37,012 bases of DNA. Source: an uncultured bacterium. Its GTDB lineage: Bacteria; Bacillota; Clostridia; Oscillospirales; Oscillospiraceae. The DNA lies in the NCBI GenBank assembly GCA_947364395.1, contig CANASS010000019.1, forward strand, positions 1 through 37,012, read 5' to 3'. Shown here in pieces: positions 1-8,071 of this stretch. Numbering within the stretch: position 1 is the first letter of the stretch; each line of letters starts with the position of its first letter. Below the pieces are notes generated by a model. That model was not told the DNA's origin. It did no database searches and saw only the letters and a program-made list of their open reading frames with translations. A program made the position numbers and the translations under genes.

Positions 1-100
1 CCGCCTTGGCCTGGCACACCGCGTTGACGTTGAAAGCCCCCTGGGCGTAGTTGTATTTCTCGGTGGCGTCTAAGATCGCTTTCATTGGAACGAGCGGCAT
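1..100 (-). CDS. fba: Class II fructose-bisphosphate aldolase, N-terminal fragment
   Basis: Only the first 33 codons are inside the window; the gene continues past the left edge. The translation begins MPLVPMKAILDATEKYN and continues YAQGAFNVNA. This matches the conserved start of class II (zinc-dependent) fructose-bisphosphate aldolases, in which MPLV is followed by a helix and a GAFNVN strand of the barrel. The enzyme interconverts fructose 1,6-bisphosphate and the two triose phosphates in glycolysis and gluconeogenesis. The start is supported by AAAGGAAG about 5 nt upstream and by a good promoter at 201-229. The catalytic and zinc ligands lie outside the window, so a related class II aldolase such as a tagatose-bisphosphate enzyme cannot be excluded. 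Confidence 0.8.
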   Translation of the reverse strand, partial: MPLVPMKAILDATEKYNYAQGAFNVNAVCQAKA

Positions 101-200
101 AGATATTCTTCCTTTCTCTTTTACCGGCGGGCCGGAGCCCTGTGTTTAAGAGCGGTACGCGGAGTCTCCCCTGGAAAATTTTAATTATTTAATTTATTTA

Positions 201-229
201 AGAATACCTCAAACCGTCTCCCGCCGCAA
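201..229 (-). promoter_or_regulatory. Sigma-A-type promoter for the aldolase gene
   Basis: On the minus strand TTGCGG and TATTCT are separated by exactly 17 nt. They lie about 100 nt upstream of the aldolase start, followed by an AT-rich tract in otherwise GC-rich DNA. A second reading, TTGAGG-17-AATAAT, overlaps it. Confidence 0.6.
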
Positions 230-281
230 GCGGTAAAATTGCCTAGGATTTCCATTCATTTCTTGTGCACAACGCCCAAAG

Positions 282-1109
282 TCAGGGTACAAAACCCTCA
301 AAGATAGAGGTGACTCCCGCCCGGTCCAGGGCCTCCATAGTCTCCCGCTCCCGGACCGTCCAGTCCACCTCGTGGACGCCGTACATCGCCCGCATCCACC
401 TCAGGCTCCAATTCCCCCGGTCCTTCCAGTTGTAGGCAATAAAGTCCGGGCTGGTAAAGGCGGTGGTGAGCAGGTTGGTGAGCGCAAACCGGGCTGGAAG
501 CGACAGATTGCCCACCTCGCTGTCCCGGAGGAAATTTTGGCTCAGCTGGCCCCGGAGCACCCAGGGATACCGCTCCTTCAGCCGCAGCAGCACCGCCGGG
601 TGGAAGGACTCCACACAATAGCAGCCGTCCCAACCCTCCAGCGCCGCCATGACGGCGTCTGTAAGGGCGTTGGCGTTGCCCCCCTCCACCTTCAGCTCAA
701 TAATCAGGGGCGTTTTCCCCGCAAACAGGTCCAGCACCTCCTCAAACAGAGGGATCAGCTCTCCTGTCCCCATCAGCGGATAGTCCAAAAGCTCCTCCTC
801 AATGAGCTCCTCAATGTACGCCTTTTTTCCGCACACCCGGGTGAGGTCGCTGTCGTGGACCACCGCCAGATTGCCGTCCGCCATCAGGTGAACGTCCAGC
901 TCCGCGCCGAAACCGCGGTCAATGGCCCGCTGGAACGCCGCCAGGGAGTTTTCCGGGACCCCCGAGTTGATATCGTGGAGTCCCCGGTGGGCAAAGCGCA
1001 CGCCCTCCAGCTTCTCCCACCCCGGCTGGTTCCGCCGGGGCTTCAGCAGAAGGCTCCATACCCCCAGCACGCCCGCGCAGCCCAGCGCCGCTTTCGCCAT
1101 CCTGTTCAT
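282..1109 (-). CDS. Glycerophosphodiester phosphodiesterase family protein, membrane-anchored
   Basis: This 275-residue protein belongs to the GDPD family, which hydrolyses glycerophosphodiesters to glycerol 3-phosphate and an alcohol. Family signatures appear in order: AHRG around residues 40-43, PENS at 52-55, ELDVH at 69-73, and HDSDLTRV from 84. These hold the general acid/base histidines and the metal-binding Glu and Asp residues. A hydrophobic stretch at about residues 7-22, followed by KPRR, looks like a signal anchor that would place the enzyme at the membrane. The start has GGAGG 8 nt upstream. The gene lies 136 bp after the MFS gene and could be co-transcribed with it. The substrate cannot be told from sequence. 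Confidence 0.88.
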   Translation of the reverse strand: MNRMAKAALGCAGVLGVWSLLLKPRRNQPGWEKLEGVRFAHRGLHDINSGVPENSLAAFQRAIDRGFGAELDVHLMADGNLAVVHDSDLTRVCGKKAYIEELIEEELLDYPLMGTGELIPLFEEVLDLFAGKTPLIIELKVEGGNANALTDAVMAALEGWDGCYCVESFHPAVLLRLKERYPWVLRGQLSQNFLRDSEVGNLSLPARFALTNLLTTAFTSPDFIAYNWKDRGNWSLRWMRAMYGVHEVDWTVRERETMEALDRAGVTSIFEGFVP

Positions 1110-1201
1110 ATTCTGTACCTCCTCCAGCCCAACGTCTCAAAGCCTTGTCTTTTCTTTGCCGGACAGCAGCCCTAAGGACTTAGCCGCCACGGCAGCGGTC
1201 C

Positions 1202-1241
1202 AAAAGCTCTTTTCAGCTCCTTATTCTTCCAAAAAAGGAAA
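1202..1241 (-). repeat. 40-bp 3'-flank element after the MFS gene, copy 1
   Basis: Beginning 4 nt after the MFS stop codon is an AT-rich stretch nearly identical to the one just after recA at 26210-26249. About 33 of 39 positions match with one gap, including the core AAGGAGCTGAAAAGA. Copies stand in the same orientation to the gene they follow. It may be a terminator or an RNA 3'-end element. Confidence 0.6.
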
Positions 1242-1245
1242 CGTA

Positions 1246-2589
1246 TCAATCGTCCATATCCTCAAAGGCGTCCAGCCCCGTTTTTACCTCTGCCCTGCTG
1301 TCGCCGTGGCGGACAAACAGCATTGTGACAAAGCTCATAGCCACGAAAAGCGCGGCATAGGGGAATAGAATCTGGTAGCTGATATGCTTCATCAGCGTCC
1401 CCGCCAGCACCGGCGTGACCACCTGGGCCGTCATGGAGGCGGTGTAATAGTAGCCGGTGAATTTGCCCACGTCCGAGCCCTTGCACATCTCCACTACCAT
1501 GGGCAGGGAGTTGACATTGATGGCCGCCCAGGCCAGCCCTACCAAGGCAAAGATCACGTACATAGGAGCGGTAATGGCGTGGGCGGAACGGGTCATAAAG
1601 AAGCCTGCGGAAAAACAGGCGGCCAGCAGGATTACTCCCGCCTGGATGGTGCGCTTACGGCCGAATCTGGAAGCCACAACCCCGATAGGGATATAGGATA
1701 CGATGGCCCCCACGGTGGCCACCATCAGGCAGGTGTTGGTGCCGCCGATGCCCTCCCCCATCACCTGGGACACGTAGGTGGAAAACCATGTGGTGACGCC
1801 GTTGTAGCCCACAAACCACAGGGCGATGGAGGCCAGCAGGAAACCCAGGCTCCTCTTCACCGGCCCGGGCAACACCTCGCCCCCGGCGCCGTCATCCTTG
1901 GCCAAGTTCCACTCCGGGTGCTTTTTCTCCAGCGCCCGGTTTTCCTCCGCCAGCTGGGGTTCCCGGATGGTGAGCAGCAGAACCACCACTGACACCACCA
2001 TAATAAGGGATACCAGGAAAAACAGCGGCTGGTAGTCCACATGGACCAGCCCATGGGTCTTTTCCCTAGGGTAGAGCAGTACGCTGATGCCCAGATAGAG
2101 CACGCCGCCCACCGCCCCCATCAGGTTGATGATGGCGTTGCCCTTAGAGCGCAGGGGCTTGGGGGTAACGTCGGGCATGAGGGCCACGGCGGGGGATCGG
2201 TAGGTGCCCATAGCGATGAGCAGCAGGCCCAGCACAATGACAAAGCTCACCAGCTTGAAGGGGGCGGCCTGCCGGAAGTAGCTGTTGTCCAGCACAGGCA
2301 GCAGGTTCATCAGCACCACCGCCACGGCGGTGCCCGCCAGGACATAGGGGGTGCGCCGCCCCAGCTTTGTGCTGGTGCGGTCGGACAGCCCTCCAAAGAA
2401 GGGCAGCAGGAACAGGGCCAGGATGTTGTCCGCCGCCATGATGGCTCCGGTGAGGGACTCGTCCATCTGGAACGTGTTTTTTAAAATGAGGGGCACCAGA
2501 TTGTCGTACATCTGCCAGAAGGAGCAAATGGACAGGAACGCCAGACCCACCAAAATGGTACGCTTGTTGTTCAGCTTCACTTCATTCAT
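1246..2589 (-). CDS. MFS transporter (SLC45/GPH-like)
   Basis: A 447-residue polytopic membrane protein with about 12 predicted hydrophobic segments. The major facilitator loop motif appears in both halves: SDRTSTKLGRR near residue 68 and ASRFGRKRT near residue 307. Each sits between adjacent membrane segments. The opening, with a conserved NLVPLIL and a long central hydrophilic loop (about residues 210-245), resembles SLC45-like and glycoside-cation symporters found in Clostridia. That suggests a sugar or glycoside substrate, but the evidence is weak. The start has a purine-rich GGGGAAAGAGAG ribosome site. It lies 45 bp after the HAD phosphatase gene and probably shares its promoter at 3501-3529. 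Confidence 0.8.
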   Translation of the reverse strand: MNEVKLNNKRTILVGLAFLSICSFWQMYDNLVPLILKNTFQMDESLTGAIMAADNILALFLLPFFGGLSDRTSTKLGRRTPYVLAGTAVAVVLMNLLPVLDNSYFRQAAPFKLVSFVIVLGLLLIAMGTYRSPAVALMPDVTPKPLRSKGNAIINLMGAVGGVLYLGISVLLYPREKTHGLVHVDYQPLFFLVSLIMVVSVVVLLLTIREPQLAEENRALEKKHPEWNLAKDDGAGGEVLPGPVKRSLGFLLASIALWFVGYNGVTTWFSTYVSQVMGEGIGGTNTCLMVATVGAIVSYIPIGVVASRFGRKRTIQAGVILLAACFSAGFFMTRSAHAITAPMYVIFALVGLAWAAINVNSLPMVVEMCKGSDVGKFTGYYYTASMTAQVVTPVLAGTLMKHISYQILFPYAALFVAMSFVTMLFVRHGDSRAEVKTGLDAFEDMDD

Positions 2590-2634
2590 GTTCCCACTCT
2601 CTTTCCCCTGTTTTGACGGGCGTTCCCTGAGGAT

Positions 2635-3438
2635 TCAGCCCCGCTCCCTCTCCCAGGCTCTGTGGAGGGCGGCCAGATTTTCAAACACCCAGGTGGGTTT
2701 TACCGCGCTGGCCTCCAGGTCCGCCAGCGTCCCCTCCCCGGACAGAACGAAGGCGGTGTCGATACCCGCGTTGAACCCCGCGGTGATGTCGGTATACAGC
2801 CGGTCCCCCACCATCACCGTCTTTGCCTGTGGGACTCCCGCCTGCGCCATGGCCAGCCGCGCCATGGCGGGCTGCGGCTTGCCGATTATCCGGGGCCGCC
2901 GCCCGGTGGCCCGGTAGAGCATCTCACACACGCTGCCGCAGTCGGGCACGGACCCGTACCAAGTGGGGCATACCCAGTCCGGGTTGGCGGCGATGAAGTC
3001 CACACCCCGGTTCAGCAGGATGCAGGCGTCCTCCAGCTTCTGAAAGGTCAACTCAGTGTCAAAGCCGATGACCAGACAGTCCACCTCGTCCTCCCTGCGG
3101 TCTGTCACAGGGATACCCGCCGCTTGGAGCTGGCCCCGGAAGCTTTTCGTGCCAAACACATAGCACAACCGGTACGGGGGCCTGGACAACAGGTCGGCAA
3201 TCAGCGCGTCCACCGAGGTGACAAACTCCTCCTGCACCGTGTGAATACCCATACCCGCCAGCTTGTTGATATAGTCCTGTCCCGACTTGGAGGAGTTATT
3301 GGTGAGGAAGCGGTATTTGCACCCCTTTTCCTTCAGCGCACTCAAAAAAGGAATGGTCCAGGGAAACAGGTCCCGGTCCAGATAGATGGTGCCGTCCATA
3401 TCCAGCAGAAACAGCTCTTTCTCCCCCAGCCGCGCCAT
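2635..3438 (-). CDS. HAD-IIA family hydrolase (NagD/p-nitrophenylphosphatase-like)
   Basis: The 267-residue protein has all haloacid dehalogenase motifs. Motif I is DMDGTIY with nucleophile Asp13 and acid Asp15, motif II is FLTNNSS near residue 45, a lysine follows in GKPQP, and motif IV is MVGDRLYTDI. The LFPWTIPFLSAL and NNSSKS pattern is typical of subclass IIA, which includes NagD and phosphoglycolate or p-nitrophenyl phosphatases. It should hydrolyse a small phosphate ester in the cytoplasm; the in vivo substrate is unknown. The start is preceded by GGAGGG at 7 nt. It is the first gene of a probable HAD-MFS operon, so the phosphatase may act on a product of whatever the transporter imports (inference). 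Confidence 0.88.
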   Translation of the reverse strand: MARLGEKELFLLDMDGTIYLDRDLFPWTIPFLSALKEKGCKYRFLTNNSSKSGQDYINKLAGMGIHTVQEEFVTSVDALIADLLSRPPYRLCYVFGTKSFRGQLQAAGIPVTDRREDEVDCLVIGFDTELTFQKLEDACILLNRGVDFIAANPDWVCPTWYGSVPDCGSVCEMLYRATGRRPRIIGKPQPAMARLAMAQAGVPQAKTVMVGDRLYTDITAGFNAGIDTAFVLSGEGTLADLEASAVKPTWVFENLAALHRAWERERG

Positions 3439-3500
3439 CTGCTTCCCTCCTTATCTCAGACGGCGGAGGAACGCACCTTCCTCCCGCCAATTTGAAATTT

Positions 3501-3529
3501 ATTTTAACACACTTTTCCCCCGCTGTCTA
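3501..3529 (-). promoter_or_regulatory. Sigma-A-type promoter for the HAD-MFS operon
   Basis: On the minus strand TAGACA and TAAAAT are separated by 17 nt, ending about 60 nt upstream of the HAD start codon. Confidence 0.65.
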
Positions 3530-3613
3530 CGAAATTTGTAAAAAATGACTGAAACTTCCGGCTATTTCCTGCCCCCTCCCATTGTTTTTACCATTGCGCT
3601 GCGGCGGTCTGCT

Positions 3614-4057
3614 CTAGCGGGAAATTCTCACCATACCGTCAGCCAGTTGAAATGCTACAGCAGGAGATGGGTGAACCGCGCCTCTCGGGCCGCATCCCAG
3701 AAGGGGGCGGAGGTGACGCAGTCCAGCCACCGCTTGGAATCGCGGCACCGTTTGCCAGTGTACAGCTCCAAAAACTGCCGGGTGGCCTCGCCATCTCCAA
3801 AGGGGTTGGGGCCGTCCTCCGGCTCCTCCGCCATCATCCAGCCCTCGGGTTCCTCCGACACCCTCCAGGGGCCGCGCGGACTCCGACTCACCCTGCCCCG
3901 CCAGGGCGGCATCATCCCGCTGGACACAGTCCAGCATCACCTGATATGCCTCACACAGGCGCAGGAAACCCTCCGGATTCTCCTCCGGGTGGTATTCCTG
4001 GGCTTTCCGGATGTCGGCCCACTTGATGGCAGACCCGTCCCGGGCGAGCTCCTCCAT
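3614..4057 (-). pseudogene. Decayed J-domain-containing protein gene
   Basis: No reading frame is intact, but two carry pieces of one recognisable protein. The first frame reads IRKAQEYHPEENPEGFLRLCEAYQVML, typical of the J-like domain found in many Firmicute proteins (a YHPEEDPEGFQRLREAY consensus). A frameshift between about 3840 and 3930 moves the similarity into another frame reading GDGEATRQFLELYTGKRC and then RWLDCVTSAPFWDAA. That frame runs to an in-frame TAG after THLLL and a TGA after HFNWLTVW. The normal N-terminus of the J region is also degraded. Family members are usually several hundred residues long and of unknown function, so most of the C-terminal half is gone. It has no convincing ribosome site. 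Confidence 0.65.
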
Positions 4058-4162
4058 CCTTTAATTACGGAGTTCCGATTGAAACATATCGCTTTTATCC
4101 ATAGATGAAGCCAGAACATTGATCGATCACTATATCTATTTTCTATAACCATCAGCGCATCC
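4058..4162. other. AT-rich gene-free spacer
   Basis: About 105 bp with markedly lower GC than its surroundings lie between the pseudogene and the rpoD terminator. I see no open frame, RNA gene or repeat in it. It may be further debris of the decayed locus. Confidence 0.5.
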
Positions 4163-4210
4163 AGTTAAAAATCGGAGTGACACCGCTTACGCTGCGCCAC
4201 TCCGATTAAA
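4163..4210 (-). terminator. Rho-independent terminator after rpoD
   Basis: On the minus strand AATCGGAGTG and CACTCCGATT form a perfect 10-bp stem around an 18-nt loop that can fold further. TTTTTAAC follows. It lies about 80 nt after the rpoD stop codon, as expected for the end of the dnaG-rpoD operon. Confidence 0.75.
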
Positions 4211-4288
4211 ACTTATTTTTCCAACCAGGGTCTTTTTTGTACTGTCCACACAAGATGGGGCACGCCATGGCGAGCGGGGACCTTTTAC

Positions 4289-5596
4289 TCAGCTCAAAAA
4301 GTCCTTCAGTTTCTTGCTTCTGGACGGGTGGCGCAGCTTTCTCAGCGCCTTGGCCTCGATCTGCCGGATGCGCTCCCGGGTGACGTTGAACTCCTTGCCC
4401 ACTTCCTCCAGGGTCCGGGTCCGGCCGTCCTCAATGCCGAAGCGCAGGCGGAGAACCTTCTCCTCCCGGGGGGTCAGGGTGGACAGCACATCCACCAGCT
4501 GCTCTTTCAGCAGGGTGAAGGACGCCGCCTCGGAGGGCTCGGAGGCGTTGTCGTCCTCGATGAAGTCGCCCAGGTGGCTGTCCTCCTCCTCGCCGATGGG
4601 GGTCTCCAGGGACACCGGCTCCTGGGCAATTTTCAAAATCTCCCGCACCTTTTCCACCGGCATGCCCATCTCCTCGGCGGTCTCCTCCGGGGTGGGGTCG
4701 TGGCCCAGCTCCTGCAAGAGCTGGCGGTTCACCCGGATCACCTTGTTGATGGTCTCCACCATGTGCACCGGGATGCGGATGGTCCGGGCTTGATCCGCAA
4801 TGGCCCTGGTAATGGCCTGACGGATCCACCATGTGGCATAAGTTGAAAATTTGAACCCTTTGGTGAAATCGAATTTCTCCACCGCCTTGATGAGGCCCAA
4901 GTTACCCTCTTGAATCAAGTCTAAAAACAACATTCCCCGGCCCACATACCGCTTCGCGATGGATACGACCAACCGCAGATTGGCCTCCGCCAGCGACTGC
5001 TTGGCCCGCTCGCCCCGTTTGACGGTCTTCCTCAGCTCTTTCAGCGTCTCCTCGGGGATAGGCTCGCCGGACTTCTCAAGCTCGGCCAGCTGCTCCTTGG
5101 CCGCCGCCCCGGCCCCCATGGCCTGGGCCAGCTCCACCTCCCGCTCAGGGGTGAGCAGGTCCACCTTGCCGATCTCCTTCAGATACATCCTCACCGGGTC
5201 GTCGATGGCGAAGGAGTCCACCAGGGTGTTGGGGTCCACGATCTCCTCCTCGGGGATCTCCTCCAGCTCGGCGGCGGGCGGGAGCATACCGTCGTCGTCC
5301 AGCTCGATGGTAAACTCCTCTCCAGCGGTGTCGATGCCCAGGTTCTCCAGCACGTCGTACACCTTGTCCATCTGATCGCTCTCCAGGCTGATGGAGTCCA
5401 GCGTCTCCATCATCTCGTTGGAGGACAGCCTGCCCTTTTTATAGCCGGTGTCAATGAGCTCCAGCAGCTTCTCGCCGTTCTGGACCCCCTGGATCATTTT
5501 GCTCAGCTCCGCCTTGGCCGCCTCCAGCTTCTCGGGGCTGGCCTGGGTGTGGGGGGCGGCGTCTGCCTTTTTCACGGTCTTTTTCTTTTCACTCAT
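4289..5596 (-). CDS. rpoD: RNA polymerase primary sigma factor RpoD/SigA
   Basis: The housekeeping sigma factor gives RNA polymerase its promoter specificity. Region 1.2 is seen in DPVRMYLKEIGKVDLLT. Regions 2.1-2.4 run from LRLVVSIAKRYVGRG through DLIQEGNLGLIKAVEKFD and the -10 recognition helix TYATWWIRQAITRAIAD. Region 3 follows, and region 4 ends in the helix-turn-helix TLEEVGKEFNVTRERIRQIE. I place the start at the second in-frame ATG (435 residues). It has GGAGG 11 nt upstream, whereas the ATG 18 bp earlier (5614) has no ribosome site and overlaps the dnaG end. The GGAGG lies within the last codons of dnaG, so translation is probably coupled. The pairing with dnaG is the classic macromolecular synthesis operon order. 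Confidence 0.97.
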   Translation of the reverse strand: MSEKKKTVKKADAAPHTQASPEKLEAAKAELSKMIQGVQNGEKLLELIDTGYKKGRLSSNEMMETLDSISLESDQMDKVYDVLENLGIDTAGEEFTIELDDDGMLPPAAELEEIPEEEIVDPNTLVDSFAIDDPVRMYLKEIGKVDLLTPEREVELAQAMGAGAAAKEQLAELEKSGEPIPEETLKELRKTVKRGERAKQSLAEANLRLVVSIAKRYVGRGMLFLDLIQEGNLGLIKAVEKFDFTKGFKFSTYATWWIRQAITRAIADQARTIRIPVHMVETINKVIRVNRQLLQELGHDPTPEETAEEMGMPVEKVREILKIAQEPVSLETPIGEEEDSHLGDFIEDDNASEPSEAASFTLLKEQLVDVLSTLTPREEKVLRLRFGIEDGRTRTLEEVGKEFNVTRERIRQIEAKALRKLRHPSRSKKLKDFLS

Positions 5597-5603
5597 TGGT
5601 CTT

Positions 5604-7385
5604 TCATCCTCCATAGGCTTTTTTCTTTTGCTGCGCCTGTTGAAACTTGAGCAGTTCCTCTACGCTGTGTATATCTCCCCGGCATTGCTCCGCCAGGATG
5701 ACCTGCTTGCAGTCCCGCAGGGCCTCCAGGGCGGTGTCCCGGGCCTGGGGCTGCTGGATGATGGCGGTGAGCTGATCCATCTCTTCCGGAGTGAACCGGC
5801 CCTCCAGGGCCGGCAGGGACACCCCCCTGCCCTCTCTCCACCGCTGGCGCAGCAGAGCGTAGGCCCTTCCCATCAGGGGGGAGGAAAAATATGTCTCGGG
5901 CAGGTCCTCCAGCTCCCGGAAGTACTCCCCGTCCAGCAGCAGCACCCGCAGTACGCCTTCCTCCGCCGCGGCGCACTGCATGTTGCCGTACCGCAGGTTC
6001 CGGCTTTTGGGCTGCCGCTGCCGAACCGGCGTCAGGTTCTCCCGTTCCTCCTGCCGCCGGGCCTGACGGCCCCGCTTCCGGCGGAGGTTGTCCACCTCCT
6101 GAAGCACCGCGTCTTTGGACACCTTGGCCTCAGCCGCGCACCTTCCGGCGTAGATCTCCCGCTCCACCGGGCTGGGCAGGCCGGCGATCACCTCCGCCGC
6201 CGCCTGGAGATAGGCCGCCCGCTGGTCGTCCCGGTCCAAATCAAACTGCGCCCGCACCGCGCTCAAGCGGTACTCCGCCGAGTTGGCGCTCTGGTCCATC
6301 AAACTCTCAAAGGCCACGGGGCCGAAGTTTTTGATGTAATCGTCCGCGTCCTGCTTGCCCAACGTGCCGTCGGGCATTTGCCGCTTGGGCAGACGCAACA
6401 CCCGCACGGACAGCTCCGACTTTTTCAGCAGAGCGATGGCCCGCTGGGTGGCGTCCTCTCCCGCGGCATCATTGTCATAGCACAGCACCAGTTCTTTGGT
6501 GTACCGCCCCAGCATCCGGGCGTGCTCCTCGGTGAGCGCGGTGCCCATGGTAGCCACCGTGTTGTCAAACCCCGCCTGATGCAGGGTAATCACGTCAATG
6601 TTGCCCTCCACCAGGATGAAGTTGGGCCGCTTGGTGTTTTTGGCGTAGTTGAGCCCATACAGGATGGACCGCTTTTTGAAAATGGCGGTCTCCGGGGTGT
6701 TCAGATACTTGGGCGTGGAGTCGTCCATCACCCGGCTGGTGAAGCCGATCACATCCCCCCGCACGTCGATCACCGGGAGCATCAGCCGGTTGCGGTACTT
6801 GTCGTACACACCGCCGTTCTTCCCCGCCACGGCCAGCCCCGCGTCGATGAGGTCCGTCTTGTCGTATCCCTTGTCCCGCATGGCGGTGATAAGGCTGTCC
6901 CATGCGTCGGGGGCGGCCCCCAGGCCGAACCGGGCGGAAAACTTGGGGCTGATGCGCCGCTTGTCCCGGATATAGGACGCCACCGCCGCCCCCCTGGGGT
7001 CGGACAGCATGGCCCGGTAAAACCGGGCGGCCTCCTTGTTGAGCTCCAGCACCCGCCTGCGCTTCTCCCGCCACATGCCGTCGCCGGGGCTCTCTTCGGG
7101 CACCTGGAGCCCCGCCTGCTCCGCCAGCTTGCGCACCGCCTCCGGGAAGGGCAGGCTGTCCATCTCCATGACAAAGCGGATGGCGCCGCCCCCCTTGCCG
7201 CAGCCGAAACAGTGGAAAATCTGCTTGGACTCGTTGACAGAAAAGGATGGGGTCTTCTCGTGGTGGAAGGGGCACAGCCCCCAGTGGTTTGCCCCCTTTT
7301 TGCTCAGGGGCAGGTAGGAGGATACCACGTCCACAATGTTCAGCCGTCCGTTCAGCTCATCCAGAAAGGAATCAGGTATGGCCAT
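5604..7385 (-). CDS. dnaG: DNA primase DnaG
   Basis: This 593-residue protein makes the RNA primers for DNA replication. The N-terminal CHC2 zinc ribbon uses Cys38, His41, Cys59 and Cys62. The catalytic TOPRIM domain has Glu260 in VEGNIDVI and the acidic pair in CYDNDAAG (Asp304, Asp306). The C-terminal part from about residue 430 is the helical DnaB-binding region and is the least conserved. EGNIDV replaces the more common EGYMDV, but the catalytic Glu and Asp are kept. GGAGGTGAGG precedes the ATG. It is 56 bp downstream of yigZ, and its stop codon is 7 nt from the rpoD start. Confidence 0.97.
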   Translation of the reverse strand: MAIPDSFLDELNGRLNIVDVVSSYLPLSKKGANHWGLCPFHHEKTPSFSVNESKQIFHCFGCGKGGGAIRFVMEMDSLPFPEAVRKLAEQAGLQVPEESPGDGMWREKRRRVLELNKEAARFYRAMLSDPRGAAVASYIRDKRRISPKFSARFGLGAAPDAWDSLITAMRDKGYDKTDLIDAGLAVAGKNGGVYDKYRNRLMLPVIDVRGDVIGFTSRVMDDSTPKYLNTPETAIFKKRSILYGLNYAKNTKRPNFILVEGNIDVITLHQAGFDNTVATMGTALTEEHARMLGRYTKELVLCYDNDAAGEDATQRAIALLKKSELSVRVLRLPKRQMPDGTLGKQDADDYIKNFGPVAFESLMDQSANSAEYRLSAVRAQFDLDRDDQRAAYLQAAAEVIAGLPSPVEREIYAGRCAAEAKVSKDAVLQEVDNLRRKRGRQARRQEERENLTPVRQRQPKSRNLRYGNMQCAAAEEGVLRVLLLDGEYFRELEDLPETYFSSPLMGRAYALLRQRWREGRGVSLPALEGRFTPEEMDQLTAIIQQPQARDTALEALRDCKQVILAEQCRGDIHSVEELLKFQQAQQKKKAYGG

Positions 7386-7441
7386 GGCCTCACCTCCGCA
7401 TCATAGCCAATTTTACGCTGTTTTATCACTATTTTTGGAAT

Positions 7442-8071
7442 TTATCGGTCAACAGGGACCTCTTTAAAAACCTCGCCCAGCTCCACGGCGGAAAAAGTCC
7501 CGGCGGACAGCTCGGTCATTCGGGCCTGGAACCCCTCCGCCCGCCCCTCGGGCAGCAGGGCGTGGACGGTGACGGCAGCGGCGTACTCGATGTCCCCCAC
7601 CAGCCCCCCCTGGGCGGCGCAGTCCAGCTTCACCCGCTCCAGAAAGCTGTAGGGGCACTCCACCGCCAGCTCCACCCAGCGGCGGACCACGGAGATTCCC
7701 GCGGCATCCAGGGCGTCCTTGGCGCTCTGGGTGTAGGCCCGGACCAGGCCCCCCGCCCCCAGCAGCACCCCGCCGAAGTACCGGGTCACCACGCAGCACA
7801 CGTTGGAGACCCCCTCCTTCTGAAACACCCCCAGCATAGGCTGGCCCGCCGTGCCCTGGGGCTCGCCGTCGTCGGAATAGCGCACCGGGCCGTCCTTCAG
7901 CAGGTAGCACCAGCAGTTGTGCCGGGCGTCGTGGTATTTCTTTTTCATCTCGTCTATGCAGGCGCGGGCCTCCTCCTCCGACGCCGCCGGCCAGACGTGG
8001 CCGATGAAGGTGGAGCGCTTTTCCGTGAACTGCGTTTCGGAGGGCCGGGTGGGAACCAGGTATTCCGTCAT
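7442..8071 (-). CDS. yigZ: YigZ/IMPACT family protein
   Basis: The 209-residue protein has the UPF0029 (IMPACT) N-terminal domain. Its signature CCVVTRYFGGVLLGAGGLVRAY lies at about residues 92-113, here including KEGVSNV just before it. A ferredoxin-like DUF1949 C-terminal domain follows. Bacterial members are thought to bind nucleic acid or relate to translation control, but no firm role is known. The start codon overlaps the stop of the upstream dgt-like gene in an ATGA arrangement, so translation is coupled. A longer upstream frame exists but lies wholly inside dgt and adds no family sequence. Confidence 0.9.
   Translation of the reverse strand: MTEYLVPTRPSETQFTEKRSTFIGHVWPAASEEEARACIDEMKKKYHDARHNCWCYLLKDGPVRYSDDGEPQGTAGQPMLGVFQKEGVSNVCCVVTRYFGGVLLGAGGLVRAYTQSAKDALDAAGISVVRRWVELAVECPYSFLERVKLDCAAQGGLVGDIEYAAAVTVHALLPEGRAEGFQARMTELSAGTFSAVELGEVFKEVPVDR

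Noticed and set aside
5597..5614. rpoD start at the upstream ATG
   Set aside because: No ribosome site precedes it and it overlaps the dnaG end; the ATG at 5596 has GGAGG upstream.
5448..7406. A 652-codon open frame on plus opposite dnaG
   Set aside because: Antisense shadow of dnaG and of the start of rpoD; no recognisable domain and no ribosome site.
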